From contig NZ_URDP01000006.1 of the NCBI RefSeq assembly GCF_900546705.1, forward strand, positions 7,194 through 71,193: 64,000 nt of DNA, written 5' to 3'. The notes beneath the pieces are model-generated. The model ran no database searches. It saw nothing but the letters and a program-made list of their open reading frames with translations, and was not told where the DNA came from. The DNA comes from an uncultured Oscillibacter sp. (GTDB taxonomy: Bacteria > Bacillota > Clostridia > Oscillospirales > Oscillospiraceae). Below, in pieces: positions 56,366 to 64,000 of this stretch (its first letter is position 1; the number at the start of each line of letters is the position of its first letter). A program made the translations under genes and the position numbers.

Positions 56366-57949
56366 ATGTGTTCCATCATGGGCTTTTCCAAGAAAACCCG
56401 CTCCAAGGCGGAGATCCGTCCTTACTTTGACCGTACCCTCTCCCGGGGGCCGGACATGTCCCGCATCATTGAGACGCCCACCGGCTACCTGTGCTTCCAC
56501 CGTCTGGCCATCATGGGCCTGACGGAGGCCGGCATGCAGCCGTTCCAGCTGGGGGACGACTACGTGGTCTGCAACGGCGAGATCTACGGCTTCCGCCGCC
56601 TGCGCCGCCAGCTGATGGAAAAGGGCTATACCTTCCAGAGCGGCAGTGACTGCGAGGTGCTGCTGCCTTTGTACCGGGAACACGGCCTGGACATGTTCGC
56701 CATGCTGGACGCGGAGTTCGCCCTCGTTCTCTATGACGGTGCCACCGGCGAGCTGATCGCCGCCCGGGACCCCATCGGCATCCGCCCGCTGTACTACGGC
56801 TACGACACCGACGGCGGCATTGTGTTCGCCAGCGAGGCCAAAAACCTGGTGGGCCTTTGCGGCAAGGTCTTCCCCTTCCCTCCGGGCCACTACTATGCCG
56901 GCGGCAAGTTCGTCCGCTATGCCGACCTGACCCATGTGGACCACTACATTCACGACGATCTGGACACCGTGTGCAAGGGCATCCGGGACCGGCTGATTGC
57001 TGCCGTGGATAAGCGGCTGGACGCGGACGCCCCCTTAGGCTTCCTGCTCTCCGGCGGCCTGGACTCCTCTCTGGTGTGCGCCATCAGCTCCAAGGTGCTG
57101 GGCAAGAAGATCCGCACCTTCGCCATCGGCATGGACACCGATCCCATCGACCTCAAGTACGCCCGGGAGGTGGCCGACTACATCGGCGCCGATCACATGG
57201 AGGTGACCATGACCCGACAGGAAGTGCTGGACGCCCTGGAGAAGGTCATTGCATTGCTCGGCACCTGGGACATCACCACCATCCGGGCCAGCATCGGCAT
57301 GTACCTTTGCTGCAAGGCCATCCACGAGCGCACCGACGTGCGGGTGCTGCTCACCGGTGAGATCTCCGACGAACTGTTCGGCTACAAGTACACGGACTTT
57401 GCCCCCAGTGCCGAGGCGTTCCAGAGAGAGTCCCAGAAGCGGATCGAGGAACTGCACATGTACGACGTGCTGCGGGCCGACCGCTGCATCTCCGTCAACT
57501 CCCTGGAGGCCCGGGTTCCCTTCGGCGACCTGGATTTTGTCAAGTACGTCATGTCCATCGATCCGGCCATGAAGCTCAACACCTACAACATGGGCAAGTA
57601 TCTGCTGCGCCACGCCTTTGAGAAGGATCACCTGCTGCCCGACGACATTCTCTGGCGCCAGAAAGCCGCTTTCTCCGACGCGGTGGGCCACTCCATGGTG
57701 GACGATCTGAAAGCCTATGCCGAGGAGACCTACACCGACGAGGAATTTGAGACGCTGCGTCAGAAGTACTCCTACCGCACGCCGTTCACCAAGGAGAGCC
57801 TCCTCTACCGGGAGATCTTTGAAAAATACTATCCCGGCCAGGCGGCCATGATTGCCGACTACTGGATGCCCAACAAGGATTGGGCCGGCTGTGACGTGGA
57901 TGACCCCTCCGCCCGCTGTTTGTCAAACTACGGCGAGAGCGGGAAGTGA
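56366..57949 (+). CDS. asnB: Asparagine synthase (glutamine-hydrolysing)
   Basis: 527 residues. Class II amidotransferase domain (about 1-200) with N-terminal Cys2 nucleophile in MCSIMGF, followed by RGPDMSR, VCNGEIYGFRRLR and SGSDCEVLLPLY. The synthetase domain has the PP-loop FLLSGGLDSSLVCAI and GEISDELFGYKYT. It converts Asp to Asn with ATP and Gln. Start codon follows CCGGAGG at 56366. Asn-tRNA control through the upstream T-box is expected. Confidence 0.96.
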   Translation: MCSIMGFSKKTRSKAEIRPYFDRTLSRGPDMSRIIETPTGYLCFHRLAIMGLTEAGMQPFQLGDDYVVCNGEIYGFRRLRRQLMEKGYTFQSGSDCEVLLPLYREHGLDMFAMLDAEFALVLYDGATGELIAARDPIGIRPLYYGYDTDGGIVFASEAKNLVGLCGKVFPFPPGHYYAGGKFVRYADLTHVDHYIHDDLDTVCKGIRDRLIAAVDKRLDADAPLGFLLSGGLDSSLVCAISSKVLGKKIRTFAIGMDTDPIDLKYAREVADYIGADHMEVTMTRQEVLDALEKVIALLGTWDITTIRASIGMYLCCKAIHERTDVRVLLTGEISDELFGYKYTDFAPSAEAFQRESQKRIEELHMYDVLRADRCISVNSLEARVPFGDLDFVKYVMSIDPAMKLNTYNMGKYLLRHAFEKDHLLPDDILWRQKAAFSDAVGHSMVDDLKAYAEETYTDEEFETLRQKYSYRTPFTKESLLYREIFEKYYPGQAAMIADYWMPNKDWAGCDVDDPSARCLSNYGESGK

Positions 57950-57977
57950 ATTCCGCGATTTTTATAGGTATTACCCA

Positions 57978-58005
57978 TTGCGTTCCCGCAATTTTATGGT
58001 ACTCT
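57978..58005 (+). promoter_or_regulatory. Candidate glnA promoter
   Basis: TTGCGT (57978-57983), 16 nt, TACTCT (58000-58005) preceded by TGG. Weak -35 but extended -10. Confidence 0.4.
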
Positions 58006-58036
58006 TTATAGTAAGGAAATAGAGGAGGATGAACGT

Positions 58037-60124
58037 ATGAGCACCACACCCAAGCTTCCGGACCTGTTTGGGAGCATGGTTTTTAATGAAGAGACCATGA
58101 AAGAGCGGCTTTCTTCCGCATCCTACAGCGCCTGGAAAAAATGCATCACCGACGGCACGTCGCTGGATCTGGCCACCGCCAACGAGATCGCAGAAGCCAT
58201 GAAGCAGTGGGCCGTGGAAAAGGGCGCCACCCATTTCACCCACTGGTTCCAGCCCATGACCGGCGTCACCGCCGAAAAGCACGAGAGCTTCATCTCCCCG
58301 GTGGGCGGCGGCAAGGTCATGATGGAGTTCTCCGGAAAAGAGCTGGTGCGCGGCGAGTCCGACGCATCCTCCTTCCCCTCCGGCGGTCTGCGGGCCACTT
58401 TCGAGGCCCGGGGTTACACCGCCTGGGACCCCACTTCTTTTGCCTTCATCAAGGAAGGCACCCTCTGCATCCCCACCATCTTCTGCTCCTACGGCGGTGA
58501 GGCCCTGGACAAAAAGACCCCCCTGCTTCGGTCCATGGATGAGGTCAGCCGCCAGGCGGTGCGGATTTTGCGGCTGTTCGGTGACACGGAAACCAAGCGT
58601 GTCACGCCCCAGGTGGGCCCCGAGCAGGAGTACTTCCTCATTGACAAGGATCTCTACTCCAAGCGGATGGACCTGCGGATGACCGGCCGCACCCTCTTCG
58701 GTGCCAAGCCCCCCCGGGGCCAGGAGCTGGATGACCACTACTACGGTGCCATCAAGCCCCGGGTCGCTGCCTACATGAAGGACCTGGATGAAACGCTGTG
58801 GGCTCTGGGTGTGCTCAGCAAGACCAAGCACAACGAGGTGGCCCCCTCTCAGCACGAGATGGCCCCCATTTTCACGGACGCCAACGACGCCTGCGACAAA
58901 AACCAGCTGACCATGGAGATGATGAAGAAGGTGGCCGACCGGCACGGTCTGGTCTGCCTGCTCCACGAAAAGCCCTTTGCCGGCGTCAACGGCTCCGGCA
59001 AGCACGACAACTGGTCCCTGGGCACCGACACCGGCAAGAATCTGTTCCGCCCCGGCTCCACTCCCCGTCAAAACGCCCAATTCCTGCTGTTTTTGGCGGC
59101 CTTCGTCAAGGGTGTGGATGAATATCAGGACTTCCTCCGGGCCACGGTTGCTTTTGCCGGCAACGACCACCGGCTGGGCGCCCAGGAGGCGCCGCCTGCC
59201 GTGCTGTCCATCTTCCTGGGCGACGAGTTGGGCGCCGTGGTGGACTCCATCATCCGCGGCACCGAGTTCAAAGAGCATGGCAAGCGCACCCTGCAAATCG
59301 GCGTGGATGTGCTGCCCGCCATCAGTCAGGACAACACCGACCGCAACCGCACCTCCCCCATGGCCTTTACCGGCAACAAGTTCGAGTTCCGGATGCTGGG
59401 CTCCTCTCAGTCCATCTCCGGCCCCAACATCGCCCTCAACACCATTATGGCCGAGGAGCTGGAGCAGTTCGCCGACCAGCTGGAAAAGTCCGAACACTTC
59501 CAGGAGGATCTCCAGGCCCTCATCAAAAAGACGTTCACCGATCACCAGCGCATCATCTTCAACGGCAACGGCTACGATGACGCCTGGATTGCCGAGGCCG
59601 AGCGCCGCGGTCTGTGCAACTTCACGTGTACCGTGGATGCCCTGCCCATGTACACCGCCCGGAAGAACATCGACCTGTTCGTCAAGCACGGTATCTATAC
59701 GGAAGAGGAGATCAACGCCCGGGCCGAGATCCATATTGAAAACTACACCAATGTCATTGCCATCGAGGCCAAGACCATGGTGGACATGATCCGCCACGAG
59801 ATCCTGCCTGCCGTCTCCGCTTACGCCGGTGCCTTGTGCGGCCGGGCCGCGGAGAAGAAGGCCCTTGGCGTTGCCTGCGGCTTCGAGACCTCCACCGCCG
59901 CCAAGGTGTCGGAACTGACCGACCAGCTGTCCGGCCTTTGCGACAAGATGGCCGGGGACATTGCCGCCACTCCCGCCGAGCCCACCCGCGCCATGGTGTA
60001 CAGCCACGACGTGCTGACGCCGGACATGAAGGCTGCCCGCACGGCGGCGGATCAGCTGGAGACCATCACCGCCAAGGAGTACTGGCCCTTCCCGGTGTAT
60101 GCCGATTTGCTGTTCTCCGTCTGA
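58037..60124 (+). CDS. glnA: Glutamine synthetase type III
   Basis: 695-residue dodecameric GSIII (GlnN type), much longer than type I. N-terminal LPDLFGSMVFNEETMKERL, GGLRATFEARGYTAWDPTSFAF, QVGPEQEYFLIDK (metal Glu residues), KHNEVAPSQHEMAPIF, NGSGKHDNWSLGTDTGKNLF and NDHRLGAQEAPPAVLSIFLG are diagnostic. It assimilates ammonia into glutamine, the nitrogen donor for PyrG, HisH and AsnB in this window. Start MSTTPKLPDLFGS after GGAGGA. Confidence 0.96.
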   Translation: MSTTPKLPDLFGSMVFNEETMKERLSSASYSAWKKCITDGTSLDLATANEIAEAMKQWAVEKGATHFTHWFQPMTGVTAEKHESFISPVGGGKVMMEFSGKELVRGESDASSFPSGGLRATFEARGYTAWDPTSFAFIKEGTLCIPTIFCSYGGEALDKKTPLLRSMDEVSRQAVRILRLFGDTETKRVTPQVGPEQEYFLIDKDLYSKRMDLRMTGRTLFGAKPPRGQELDDHYYGAIKPRVAAYMKDLDETLWALGVLSKTKHNEVAPSQHEMAPIFTDANDACDKNQLTMEMMKKVADRHGLVCLLHEKPFAGVNGSGKHDNWSLGTDTGKNLFRPGSTPRQNAQFLLFLAAFVKGVDEYQDFLRATVAFAGNDHRLGAQEAPPAVLSIFLGDELGAVVDSIIRGTEFKEHGKRTLQIGVDVLPAISQDNTDRNRTSPMAFTGNKFEFRMLGSSQSISGPNIALNTIMAEELEQFADQLEKSEHFQEDLQALIKKTFTDHQRIIFNGNGYDDAWIAEAERRGLCNFTCTVDALPMYTARKNIDLFVKHGIYTEEEINARAEIHIENYTNVIAIEAKTMVDMIRHEILPAVSAYAGALCGRAAEKKALGVACGFETSTAAKVSELTDQLSGLCDKMAGDIAATPAEPTRAMVYSHDVLTPDMKAARTAADQLETITAKEYWPFPVYADLLFSV

Positions 60125-60130
60125 CAGAAC

Positions 60131-60170
60131 AAAAAAAACCGCCCGTCCCAATGGGACGGGCGGCTTTTTG
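60131..60170. terminator. Bidirectional terminator between glnA and lrgB
   Basis: CCGCCCGTCCC / GGGACGGGCGG, A8 before and T5 after. Confidence 0.9.
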
Positions 60171-60175
60171 TGCCC

Positions 60176-60865
60176 TCAGAGGATCAGTCCGAAAAACAGG
60201 GCCAGGATGGTGGTGACGATGCCGCAAAGGCCAATGGCAATGCCGCTCATGGCTCCCTCCGTCTCACCCATCTCCAGCGCCTTGGCCGTACCCAGCGCGT
60301 GGCTGCATGCGCCGATGGCCAGTCCGGCCTCCATGGGGTTCCGCACCCGCAGCAGCCGGATCAGCAGCGGCGCGCACAAATTGCCCAGAATGCCGGTAAA
60401 GATCACCGCCGCCACTGTAATCGGCACGATGCCGCCGTGGCCCTCGGCAACCGCCGTGGCAATGGGGGTGGTGACGGACTTGGGCAGCAGCGATGCCGTC
60501 AGCGACGCATCCAGGCCGAACAGCCGGCACAGTACCCACACCGACGCCACGGACGCCACCGCCCCCGCCGTGCATCCCACCAGAATGGGCAGCAGATTTT
60601 TCTTCAGCATCTCCCGCTGAGCGTACACCGACATGGCGATACACACAGTGGCGGGGGACAAAAAGAGGTTGATGAGGCTGCCGCCCACATCATAGTTTTC
60701 GTAGGGAATATGGAACACCACCAAAACGGCGATGATCATCAGCGAAGCCAGTACCAGGCTGTTGCAGATTACAAGACCTGTCTTTTTCTGAATTTTCACA
60801 CCCAGCACATAGCAAAGAGCCGTCAGAGCGATGCCAAAAAAGGACGAGGATGTCAGCTCCATCAT
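60176..60865 (-). CDS. lrgB: LrgB-family membrane protein
   Basis: 229-residue integral membrane protein with about seven to eight helices (FFGIALTALCYVLGVKI, SLMIIAVLVVFHIPYENY, VASVASVWVLCRLFGLD, VPITVAAVIFTGILGNLCAPLLIRLL, MSGIAIGLCGIVTTILALFFGLIL). The LPKSVTTPIATAVAEGHGG and HALGTAKALEMGETEGAMSG segments are family signatures. LrgAB/CidAB relatives influence murein hydrolase activity or export pyruvate and related acids. ATG at 60865 overlaps the lrgA stop by 4 nt. Confidence 0.9.
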   Translation of the reverse strand: MMELTSSSFFGIALTALCYVLGVKIQKKTGLVICNSLVLASLMIIAVLVVFHIPYENYDVGGSLINLFLSPATVCIAMSVYAQREMLKKNLLPILVGCTAGAVASVASVWVLCRLFGLDASLTASLLPKSVTTPIATAVAEGHGGIVPITVAAVIFTGILGNLCAPLLIRLLRVRNPMEAGLAIGACSHALGTAKALEMGETEGAMSGIAIGLCGIVTTILALFFGLIL

Positions 60866-61224
60866 CTCCGCTTCCCCCTTTCCATACACTTGAGCGTCAG
60901 CCGGACGGCCCACACCGTCACAGCGAAGGTCACCACCATGGACACGACGCAGATCACCAGCAGCGCCACCAGATTGCTCCGCAGCACGTCCACGTAATTT
61001 ATAATGGACACCACTGCCGGGACAAAGAAAAAGGGAAGATTCCCCAGCAGGAAGTCGGACTTTTCCTGGATGTGTTCCGTGCGGATGACGCCGATCCCCA
61101 GCAGAATCAGCAGCGCAGCCATACCGATGATACTGGCCGGCAGGGCAAAGGGAAGCACGGCTTCCACACATTGGCTCAGCCAGCAAATGCCGAACAGCAG
61201 CGCCACTTGTAAAATGATTTTCAT
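60862..61224 (-). CDS. lrgA: LrgA/CidA-family membrane protein
   Basis: 120 residues, four helices, holin-like topology: QVALLFGICWLSQCVEAVLPFALPASIIGMAALLILLGIGV, then HIQEKSDFLLGNLPFFFVPAVVSIINY and LVVICVVSMVVTFAVTVWAV-like segments. The PASIIGM and FFFVPA motifs are characteristic. It forms a two-gene operon with lrgB under its own promoter. No lytSR two-component genes are in the window. Confidence 0.9.
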   Translation of the reverse strand: MKIILQVALLFGICWLSQCVEAVLPFALPASIIGMAALLILLGIGVIRTEHIQEKSDFLLGNLPFFFVPAVVSIINYVDVLRSNLVALLVICVVSMVVTFAVTVWAVRLTLKCMERGKRR

Positions 61225-61259
61225 GATGCAACACCTGACTTATGCGAAAAGTTTCTCTC

Positions 61260-61288
61260 ATTCTAGAGGCTTCCCCGCCGGAAGTCAA
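61260..61288 (-). promoter_or_regulatory. lrgAB promoter
   Basis: Minus strand TTGACT (61288-61283), 17 nt, TAGAAT (61265-61260). Confidence 0.75.
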
Positions 61289-61385
61289 ACCCAAGAAGCG
61301 CCCCGGCGCCATTTTCAGCGTTTCGACACAAGGACGTCTGTCCGCCCGCTAAAATCCTGTTAACATTTATTTTAACTTTTTTTGC

Positions 61386-61415
61386 TTGCACCACCCACAG
61401 GACCCGTGCTATACT
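61386..61415 (+). promoter_or_regulatory. Promoter of PLC-like gene
   Basis: TTGCAC (61386-61391), 18 nt, TATACT (61410-61415). Confidence 0.6.
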
Positions 61416-61451
61416 CTGCTTGTCGTAAAAAACTCGGTATGGAGGTGCCTC

Positions 61452-62000
61452 GTGCAAAAACGCAGTCATAAGCTTCTCGCATCCACGCTTTTACATGCCC
61501 AGGACGGCTTTTCCGCCCGCCGCTTCGAGCTGGCGTTCCTGTTCGGTTCCTTTCAGCCCGATTGCAATCCCCTCACCTATCTGAAAGGCTCCCGCCGGGC
61601 CCGCAAGCTGCGGGGACATAACTACTCCAACTCCCAGCCCTATATCGCCTCTCACATCGCCAAGCTGCAAAACCGCCGGCGCTGGACCATGTGGCAGTAC
61701 TACACGCTGGGCAAGCTCACCCACTATCTGGCCGACGCCTTTACCTATCCCCACAACGAAAACTACCCGGAGAGCCTGGTGGCCCATCGGCAGTACGAGG
61801 ACGACCTGCGCTCCTACCTTGCCCAGTACCTGCGCTTTCGCAGCCTGCGCCGCCAGCAGTTCCGGGCAGATCTGACCGCCGCCATCGAGGAACTGCACCG
61901 GCAGTATATGGAGTCCCAGGCCTCCATGCAGCGGGACGTGCAGTACATTCTCCAGGCCACGGCCATGCTCATGGCCGGTGTGCGTCCGGCGGCTGCCTGA
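61452..62000 (+). CDS. Zn-dependent phospholipase C-like protein
   Basis: 182 residues from GTG at 61452 (GGAGG at good spacing). It is like the Zn_dep_PLPC fold: FELAFLFGSFQPDCNPLTYLKG, HNYSNSQPYIASHIAKL and TLGKLTHYLADAFTYPHNENY, with His and Asp residues placed as in the zinc site. There is no signal peptide, unlike secreted clostridial PLCs, so a cytoplasmic or membrane-associated hydrolase is more likely. Upstream ATG in frame lacks a ribosome site. Substrate unknown. Confidence 0.75.
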   Translation: MQKRSHKLLASTLLHAQDGFSARRFELAFLFGSFQPDCNPLTYLKGSRRARKLRGHNYSNSQPYIASHIAKLQNRRRWTMWQYYTLGKLTHYLADAFTYPHNENYPESLVAHRQYEDDLRSYLAQYLRFRSLRRQQFRADLTAAIEELHRQYMESQASMQRDVQYILQATAMLMAGVRPAAA

Positions 62001-62132
62001 GCCGACGCTCCTGGCAGTTTCTGTGAAAAAACGCCAGATTTTTTCTGCTTGTTTGTCAGAATTGTCACTTTCCTTTTTCCCCGGCTGGTGTTATCCTTTA
62101 AATATCTAAAGTGCCCGAAAGGAACTCCATCT

Positions 62133-62231
62133 ATGAACCACACCATGTTCGCAGCTGAATACCGTTACTTTAGCTTTACCTATTTTTATGGTAAGGCTTA
62201 TTTCGGTTGTGCTGAACGTGTGTGTGCGTGA
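62133..62231 (+). CDS. Phe/Tyr-rich leader peptide upstream of DAHP synthase
   Basis: 32-codon ORF with AAAGGAAC before ATG 62133. The peptide MNHTMFAAEYRYFSFTYFY then GKAYFGCAERVCA has five Phe and five Tyr, nine of them within residues 10-24. It ends 32 nt before a strong intrinsic terminator that precedes the DAHP synthase gene. This is the layout of a ribosome-mediated amino-acid attenuator: shortage of charged tRNA-Phe or tRNA-Tyr would stall the ribosome and allow read-through. It is not a known gene to me by name. Confidence 0.85.
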   Translation: MNHTMFAAEYRYFSFTYFYGKAYFGCAERVCA

Positions 62232-62294
62232 GTGGGGCGCTTGAAAGCTACCCGTCCATCCTCGTCCGCAGCCAACCGGCTGCGGACGTTTTTT
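62150..62294 (+). promoter_or_regulatory. Transcription attenuator of the aromatic pathway operon
   Basis: Segment 1: CAGC (62152-62155) and ACCG (62161-62164). Segment 2: CGGTTG (62204-62209), GCTG (62211-62214) and ACG (62216-62218). Segments 3 and 4 form the terminator CGTCCGCAGCC (62263-62273) / GGCTGCGGACG (62278-62288) with AACC loop and T6. Segment 1 can pair with 2, with the Phe/Tyr codons in the loop; segment 2 can instead pair with 62263-62278 (about 13 bp), forming an antiterminator. Pairings were worked out by eye. Confidence 0.82.
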
Positions 62295-62325
62295 ATTCAT
62301 GAACCATATTCAGGAGGGATTCTCT

Positions 62326-63339
62326 ATGATCGTCGTTCTCAAACACAACCCCAACCGCGACCAACTGGAAAGCCTGATTTCCTGGCTTCAGGAAAAGGGC
62401 ATCATCATCCACACCAGCATCGGTGAGGCTCACACCATTCTGGGCCTGGTGGGCGACACCTCCCAGCTGGACATCGACCTGATCGCCGCGCTGGACATTG
62501 TGGAAGATGTCAAGCGGGTGCAGGAGCCCTACAAGAACGCCAACCGCAAGTTCCATCCCGAGGACACCGTGGTCAAGGTGGGCAACACCCAGATCGGCGG
62601 CGGCAACCTGACCATTATGGCCGGCCCTTGCTCCGTAGAGAGCGAGGAGCAGGTGGTGGCCATTGCCAAAGCCGTCAAAAAGAGCGGCGCCACCATGCTC
62701 CGGGGCGGTGCCTTCAAGCCCCGCACCTCCCCCTACTCCTTCCAGGGTCTGGGTGCCACGGGCCTGGAGTATTTGAAGGTGGCCCGCCAGGAGACGGGAC
62801 TGCCCATCGTCACCGAGCTCATGGACCTGAGCCAGCTTCCCCTGTTCAAGGACGTGGACGTGATCCAGATCGGCGCGAGAAACATGCAGAACTTCGACCT
62901 TCTGAAGGCCGTGGGCCGTCAGGAAAAGCCCGTGATGATCAAGCGGGGCATGTCCGCCACCTACGAGGAGTGGCTCATGAGCGCCGAGTACGTCATGGCC
63001 GGCGGCAACGAAAACGTCATCCTCTGCGAACGGGGCATCCGCACCTTTGAGACCTACACCCGCAACACGCTGGACCTGGCCTGCATCCCCGTCCTTCGCA
63101 AGCTGACCCACCTGCCCATCATCATCGATCCCAGCCACGCCACCGGCAAGAGCTGGCTGGTGGACCCCCTGGCCATGGGTGCCGTGGCCACCGGCGCCGA
63201 CGGTCTTTTGATCGAGGTTCACAATGACCCGGCCCACGCTTTGTGCGACGGTCCCCAGTCCCTGAAGCCCGAGGCGTTCGACGCCCTGGCCAAAAAGCTC
63301 TACAAGCTGCATGACGCCGTCAAGGCCATGGAGGAGTAA
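62326..63339 (+). CDS. aroF: 3-deoxy-7-phosphoheptulonate (DAHP) synthase
   Basis: First enzyme of the shikimate pathway, joining PEP and erythrose-4-phosphate. 337 residues. An N-terminal ferredoxin-like regulatory domain (about 1-70, MIVVLKHNPNRDQLESLISW) is followed by the type I-beta barrel with IMAGPCSVESEEQ, LRGGAFKPRTSPYSFQGLG, IQIGARNMQNF, KRGMSATYEEWLMSAEYV and DPSHATGKSWLV. The N-terminal domain mediates feedback inhibition by aromatic amino acids in Thermotoga-type enzymes. Start at 62326 after GGAGGG; the ATG at 62299 would sit inside the terminator tail. Confidence 0.96.
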   Translation: MIVVLKHNPNRDQLESLISWLQEKGIIIHTSIGEAHTILGLVGDTSQLDIDLIAALDIVEDVKRVQEPYKNANRKFHPEDTVVKVGNTQIGGGNLTIMAGPCSVESEEQVVAIAKAVKKSGATMLRGGAFKPRTSPYSFQGLGATGLEYLKVARQETGLPIVTELMDLSQLPLFKDVDVIQIGARNMQNFDLLKAVGRQEKPVMIKRGMSATYEEWLMSAEYVMAGGNENVILCERGIRTFETYTRNTLDLACIPVLRKLTHLPIIIDPSHATGKSWLVDPLAMGAVATGADGLLIEVHNDPAHALCDGPQSLKPEAFDALAKKLYKLHDAVKAMEE

Positions 63340-63342
63340 GGC

Positions 63343-64000
63343 ATGAACGTTGGAATTGTGGGTCTGGGCCTGATCGGCGGCTCCATGGCCAAGAGCATCA
63401 AAGCCCGCACAGGCCACACCGTTTACGGCACGGACCTGAGTGCTGAAACCATGACCATGGCCCGCATGTGCGGTGCCATCGACGCCCCGCTGACGGAGGA
63501 GAACCTGCCCCAGTGCGATCTTCTTCTGGTGGCCATCCGGCCCCAGGCCGCCATCGACTGGGTGAAGTCCCATGCCGCCGCCATCTCCAAGTCCGCCATC
63601 GTGGTGGATCTTTGCGGCGTCAAGCGCAGCGTGGTGGCAGCTATCGCCCCGGTAGCGGAGCAGTATGGCTTTGCCTACATCGGCGGCCACCCCATGGCCG
63701 GTCGGGAGCGGGGCGGCTTTACTGCCGCCACCGATGACCTCTACGTGGGCGCGTCCATGATCCTCACGCCGGACAAGCGCACAGACATGCAGCTTCTGGA
63801 GACGCTGAAGGCCTTCTTTCTGGACGTGGGCTTTGCGGGACTCACCTTCTCCACCCCGGAAGAGCACGACCGCATTATCGCCTTCACCTCTCAGCTGGCC
63901 CACATCGCCTCCAGCGCCTACGTCAAGTCGCCGGAGGCCCAGCGCCGCCGGGGCTTCTCCGCCGGCAGCTTCCAGGACATGACCCGGGTGGCCCGGCTGG
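63343..64000 (+). CDS. tyrA: Prephenate dehydrogenase, truncated at window edge
   Basis: NAD(P)-dependent enzyme of tyrosine synthesis. 219 residues are visible before the window ends. MNVGIVGLGLIGGSMAKSIK is the Rossmann motif (GxGxxG), with GTDLSAETM. DLLLVAIRPQAAIDWV, DLCGVKRSVV, YIGGHPMAGRERGGF (catalytic His loop) and SQLAHIASSAYV follow the TyrA family. Start 4 nt after the aroF stop, so it belongs to the attenuator-controlled operon and fits tyrosine control. Confidence 0.95.
   Translation, partial: MNVGIVGLGLIGGSMAKSIKARTGHTVYGTDLSAETMTMARMCGAIDAPLTEENLPQCDLLLVAIRPQAAIDWVKSHAAAISKSAIVVDLCGVKRSVVAAIAPVAEQYGFAYIGGHPMAGRERGGFTAATDDLYVGASMILTPDKRTDMQLLETLKAFFLDVGFAGLTFSTPEEHDRIIAFTSQLAHIASSAYVKSPEAQRRRGFSAGSFQDMTRVARL

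Noticed and set aside
57971..60151. 726-residue minus-strand ORF opposite glnA
   Set aside because: Mirror reading of GC-rich codons of type III glutamine synthetase; no conserved motif.
62299..63339. Upstream ATG at 62299 as the aroF start
   Set aside because: It lies directly after the terminator T run with no ribosome site; ATG 62326 has GGAGGG and matches the family N-terminus.
1..64000. tRNA, rRNA, CRISPR arrays, insertion sequences or prophage
   Set aside because: No cloverleaf, transposase, integrase or regularly spaced repeats were seen; gene content is uniform chromosomal.

Overview
The window is a GC-rich, gene-dense chromosomal segment of a spore-forming Firmicute. The evidence is a SpoIIID regulator, T-box leaders, a PerR/rubrerythrin pair, a type III glutamine synthetase and many gut-Clostridia families (DUF4179-type anti-sigma, DUF2201 VWA proteins, LRR proteins, Zn-dependent PLC-like protein). 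High GC plus this gene set suggests Oscillospiraceae (Flavonifractor/Dysosmobacter/Intestinimonas-like). That placement is an inference, not a database result. I see no rRNA, tRNA, CRISPR array, insertion sequence or prophage.

Layout. 1-4.8 kb: uvrC, HPr, a perR-rubrerythrin operon, a small lipoprotein and a HAD phosphatase. 4.8-13.6 kb: a complete histidine operon on the minus strand (hisZG fusion, hisD, hisC, hisB, hisH, a Nim/PNPOx-like gene, hisA, hisF, hisIE, PHP phosphatase) with its promoter overlapped by an inverted repeat. 13.8-21.9 kb: small regulators (XRE, ECF sigma/anti-sigma, MarR, SpoIIID), a cupin, mtnA, a nitroreductase, an LCP cell-wall enzyme and an SLH-transglutaminase protein. 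22-26.2 kb: a minus-strand LRR / VWA / MoxR / NifU-like operon. 26.3-28.3 kb: GntR-ABC transporter operon with a palindromic operator and a 28-residue ORF. 28.3-32.9 kb: CBS/DRTGG pyrophosphatase, M24 peptidase, pyrG with an attenuator leader. 33.2-40.3 kb: two tandem paralogous TrpXYZ-type ABC transporters, the second behind a tryptophan-type T-box and carrying an FAH-family hydrolase gene. 40.4-43 kb: dicarboxylate/amino-acid symporter plus threonine ammonia-lyase. 43.2-45.2 kb: a second, unrelated VWA-MoxR pair. 45.4-48.7 kb: class III CoA-transferase, HMG-CoA-lyase-like enzyme, pyridoxal kinase. 48.7-53 kb: zincin, Tex, DUF1846. 53-60.2 kb: purA, purB, asparagine-T-box asnB, glnA type III. 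60.2-62 kb: lrgAB and a Zn-PLC-like protein. 62.1-64 kb: an aromatic-rich leader peptide with attenuator, DAHP synthase, and prephenate dehydrogenase cut by the window edge.

The themes are amino-acid supply and its RNA-level control: histidine (operon), tryptophan (T-box transporter), asparagine (T-box), Phe/Tyr (leader-peptide attenuator), CTP (attenuator), Thr/Ser (symporter and deaminase). The most interesting items are the aromatic leader-peptide attenuator in front of DAHP synthase, which is an unusual regulatory mode for a Firmicute, and the LRR-VWA-MoxR operon of unknown function.
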